Shown: piece after piece, positions 59,447-64,000 of the stretch | How the letters are laid out: the number at the start of each line of letters is the position of its first letter | Position numbering within the stretch: the first letter of the stretch is position 1 | Source of the DNA: an uncultured Clostridia bacterium | Lineage (GTDB): Bacteria; Bacillota; Clostridia; Christensenellales; UBA1242 | Assembly: GCA_934777435.1 (NCBI GenBank) | Contig: CAKVNK010000002.1 | Coordinates: 248,001-312,000 of the forward strand | Reading direction: 5' to 3' | DNA length: 64,000 nucleotides | Made by a program: the position numbers and the translations under genes | The notes under the pieces: model-generated | The model's database searches: none | The model's input: only the letters and a program-made list of their open reading frames with translations | Told to the model about the DNA's origin: nothing

Positions 59447-59970
59447 ATGTTCATTATATCAAGTAAGGCTATATTTTCAAACAAAAATGTGAAATGATAG
59501 TGTTTTAGGTTGGCTTTTACTTTTACCCACATATCGCTAACATTATGCTGGCAGTGTCGGTTTTAGTTTTTGGGGTAAAGCAGTGCTAAAACACGGAAAT
59601 ATTTTATTGCCTTTCATTTATATACACGCATATACACGTACACACATATACACGTGCGCACACGCACGCATTGGAGATGTGGTTTGACATGGTTTTGAGT
59701 GCAAAAACAACAATAAAAAATATTTTTTAAAAATTTTTAAAAAGTTTGTTTAAAATGCTTGATTTTTGTTTTTTGTTGTGGTAATATGCCTATCGACTCA
59801 TCAAGTGAGAAAGTTAAATTTTCATTTAAACGAGTCCAATACCAACCATTTAAAACGGTAGATTTGTGGTTTAAATCACACAGGTGTGACTTTAAATTCA
59901 TAAGTTTGTCGAATTTGGTCAAAATTTTCAAAATTTCTTAAAAAAATATTAAAAAGTTTTGAAAAAACTG
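59447..59970. other. Intergenic region before the rRNA operon, with a Z-DNA-type tract
   Basis: About 520 bp. It contains a perfect 52-bp alternating pyrimidine-purine tract (59619-59670), a TCACAC/GTGTGA hairpin near 59876-59889, and A/T tracts just before the rRNA promoter that may act as an UP element. A 60-codon frame at 59759-59941 is not supported by a ribosome site. No 16S rRNA gene is present. Confidence 0.6.
59619..59670. repeat. 52-bp perfect alternating pyrimidine-purine tract
   Basis: Every dinucleotide step alternates Y-R (TA, CA, CG and TG units, e.g. TATACACG), without interruption, over 52 bp. Such sequences are prone to left-handed Z-DNA under negative supercoiling. Confidence 0.8.
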
Positions 59971-59999
59971 TTGACAAAAGGTTTTAAGTGTGTTAGTAT
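59971..59999 (+). promoter_or_regulatory. Promoter of the 23S-5S rRNA operon
   Basis: TTGACA at 59971-59976 and TAGTAT at 59994-59999 with a 17-bp spacer, preceded by A/T tracts. It lies about 210 bp before the 23S gene. Confidence 0.7.
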
Positions 60000-60085
60000 A
60001 TAATCGCGTCAAATGTGGAAGGCGTTTAAGTTATCCGCACTTGAAGCCTATAACAAATTGCTTTAGCAATCAATGTTGTAGTATG

Positions 60086-60108
60086 AGAACAATGACAACT
60101 GCATATTT
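60086..60108 (+). ncRNA. Pre-23S processing stem, 5' strand
   Basis: AGAACAATGACAACTGCATA and three more bases are perfectly complementary to 63230-63252 after the 23S gene. The 23-bp stem enclosing pre-23S rRNA is the normal RNase III processing site. A second partial stem (AATTTTGCC near 60171 with GGCAAAATT near 63163) lies inside it. Confidence 0.8.
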
Positions 60109-60209
60109 TTGAAAAATACAAATACGAGAAGTAATTGCATCAATGTAATTTATTTCAATTTCAAATTTGTAATTTTGCCAAAGAACATTAATCAAAGGAA
60201 CAAAAAGAC

Positions 60210-63137
<2,928 letters not shown>

Positions 63138-63229
63138 CCTTCCTTTTGAGAAATGAATTCTTTAGGCAAAATTATATTTAGTGTTTGTATTCTATAAGTT
63201 CAGTTGAACGGCGGGCGCGAGCCTTGCTG

Positions 63230-63252
63230 AAATATGCAGTTGTCATTGTTCT
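63230..63252 (+). ncRNA. Pre-23S processing stem, 3' strand
   Basis: Perfect complement of 60086-60108, located between 23S and 5S. It would be cleaved by RNase III to release pre-23S. Confidence 0.8.
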
Positions 63253-63283
63253 AAACAACCAAAAGGTTGTGTTCAATGAACCA

Positions 63284-63404
63284 TGATGGTGATTATAGTT
63301 GAAAGGTTCCACTTGTTCCCATTCCGAACACAAAAGTTAAGCTTTCACGCGCTGAAAATATTTGGCTGGAGACGGCCCGAGAAGATAAGTCGTTGCCATC
63401 AACC
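63284..63404 (+). rRNA. 5S ribosomal RNA
   Basis: About 120 nt. The TGGTGATTATAGTTGAAAGG start, the conserved CCCATTCCGAACAC loop, AAGTTAAGC and the closing CGTTGCCATCA, which pairs with TGATGG at the 5' end, are all present. A GC-rich terminator follows at 63410-63438. Boundaries are accurate to a few bases. Confidence 0.93.
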
Positions 63405-63409
63405 TGATG

Positions 63410-63438
63410 AGAACTCGCTTAATGCGGGTTCTTTTTTT
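63410..63438 (+). terminator. rRNA operon terminator
   Basis: AGAACTCGC/GCGGGTTCT hairpin with seven T. Confidence 0.85.
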
Positions 63439-63468
63439 ATGTTTTGCCGTCGAACAGCCAAATTAATA

Positions 63469-63571
63469 AGGGTTCCCACCACAACTTGTTTGCGGAAGGG
63501 ATAAGGAACAATGGAGCAAAAATCGAACTTTGCAACTTGTTTGCAAATGATAAAAAGCGACAATTGTGACG
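63469..63571 (+). repeat. Dispersed structured repeat, copy B (next to 5S rRNA)
   Basis: About 103 bp starting AGGGTTCCCACCAC and ending ATTGTGACG, similar to 16918-17013. The variable hairpin is TTTGCAA/TTGCAAA here. It directly adjoins the duplicated 5S fragment. Confidence 0.7.
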
Positions 63572-63614
63572 CGGAGACGGTCCGAGAAGATAAGTCGTTG
63601 CCATCAACCTTATG

Positions 63615-63650
63615 TCGCAAATAGCCCTTGTGCTGTTTGCGATTTTTTTT
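63615..63650 (+). terminator. Second terminator downstream of the duplicated 5S fragment
   Basis: TCGCAAATAG/CTGTTTGCGA hairpin followed by eight T. Confidence 0.8.
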
Positions 63651-63901
63651 ATAAAAAAATTGCAATAACAGTCTGGCAGGGCTTTTGCGACATTATATGA
63701 GGGACAACAACAAGTGTTTTTCCCTCATTACTCCTTTTCCGAAAAAAATAGGATTATTATTGTGTTCTTTTTTTATGCTTTAAATTAAATATTTTACACT
63801 GTTAATATTATCAGAAATTATTGAACAACTGTTTTTTTATTTGCTATTGACAAATTTCATTTTGCTGGTATAATTGTGCTATAAAATAAAGGGAAATAAA
63901 T

Positions 63902-64000
63902 ATGAAAAATAATGATTTTATAAGTTTGTTTAAAGAATTAACAAGTTCTTATTTTGTTGTTGAAAACAGGTTTTATAAGTCCAACGGAGAACAACAAACA
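63902..64000 (+). CDS. Unknown protein, 5' end only
   Basis: A frame opens at the ATG at 63902 and is still open at the window end (33 residues: MKNNDFISLFKELTSSYFVV, then a polar stretch). TTGACA, 16 bp and TATAAT at about 63848-63875, plus AAAGGGAAAT before the ATG, support a real gene. Too short to assign. Confidence 0.55.
   Translation, partial: MKNNDFISLFKELTSSYFVVENRFYKSNGEQQT

Larger units (their letters stand above)
63368..63610 (+). repeat. Duplicated 38-bp 3' segment of 5S rRNA
   Basis: 63368-63405, the end of the 5S gene, recurs at 63573-63610 with one difference (GGCCC to GGTCC). The second copy lacks the rest of the gene. The insert between the copies carries the 5S terminator and copy B of the dispersed structured repeat. 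Confidence 0.85.

Noticed and set aside
59759..59941. 60-codon frame before the rRNA promoter
   Set aside because: No ribosome site, composition typical of AT-rich intergenic DNA, overlapped by a frame on the other strand.

Overview
The window looks like a chromosomal segment of an uncultured, low-GC, spore-forming Bacillota (Clostridia-like) bacterium. Reasons: strongly AT-rich non-coding DNA, spoIVA, DNA polymerase I whose 3'-5' exonuclease motif I is not recognisable, FloA/NfeD, rubrerythrin, TTGACA/TATAAT promoters, AGGAGG ribosome sites and the standard genetic code. The exact taxon cannot be named from this sequence alone.

Layout. 1-3.9 kb: an acetyltransferase (partial), a double XRE regulator, a degenerate Rho-like protein whose P-loop has no GK[S/T], D-aminoacyl-tRNA deacylase and a second acetyltransferase. 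4.0-16.8 kb: an integrated element of about 12.7 kb bounded by perfect 125-bp direct repeats and anchored in the 3' end of tRNA-Leu(UAA). It carries a tyrosine integrase, an XRE repressor, a Zot/pI-type ATPase, several small membrane proteins, a 673-residue surface protein and a winged-helix replication protein, and is best read as a filamentous (inovirus-like) prophage. Its roughly 0.85-kb intergenic region is packed with hairpins and holds a perfect 16-bp parS palindrome. 16.8-22 kb: tRNA-Leu, a small structured repeat with a duplicated tRNA fragment, polA, a major-facilitator protein and an unknown protein. 22-30 kb: a SAM-type riboswitch ahead of a divergent metK, membrane and lipoprotein genes, tRNA-Ser(UGA), gap, rarA and rubrerythrin. 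30-45 kb: a large unknown protein, cmk-eno, recX, acpS, ileS, ung, glmM and lgt plus two overlapping genes. 45-59 kb: spoIVA, a three-gene ABC-2 exporter with a terminator in its leader, two membrane-anchored Lys-rich proteins, rsmD-ogg, nfeD-floA, a large HEPN-like protein and an AlkD-type protein. 59.5-64 kb: a 23S-5S rRNA operon with its own promoter and no 16S gene upstream, followed by a second copy of the small structured repeat with a duplicated 5S fragment.

The most striking points are these. (1) ileS is preceded by a consensus promoter, a 22-codon ORF with eight isoleucine codons, and three alternative hairpins ending in a terminator: a trp-type attenuator where a T-box would be expected in this phylum. 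(2) At least ten genes have their -10 box ending only 6-9 nt before the ATG, so many mRNAs here are probably leaderless, including the ileS leader peptide. (3) Two copies of a roughly 100-bp structured repeat sit beside stable-RNA genes, each ending at a 38-41 bp duplicate of part of that RNA gene. (4) The inovirus-like prophage carries a host-type parS, a possible primer-promoter, and an A_AAA_AAG slippery site ahead of the integrase.

All functional names are from motif recognition by eye; no database search was possible.
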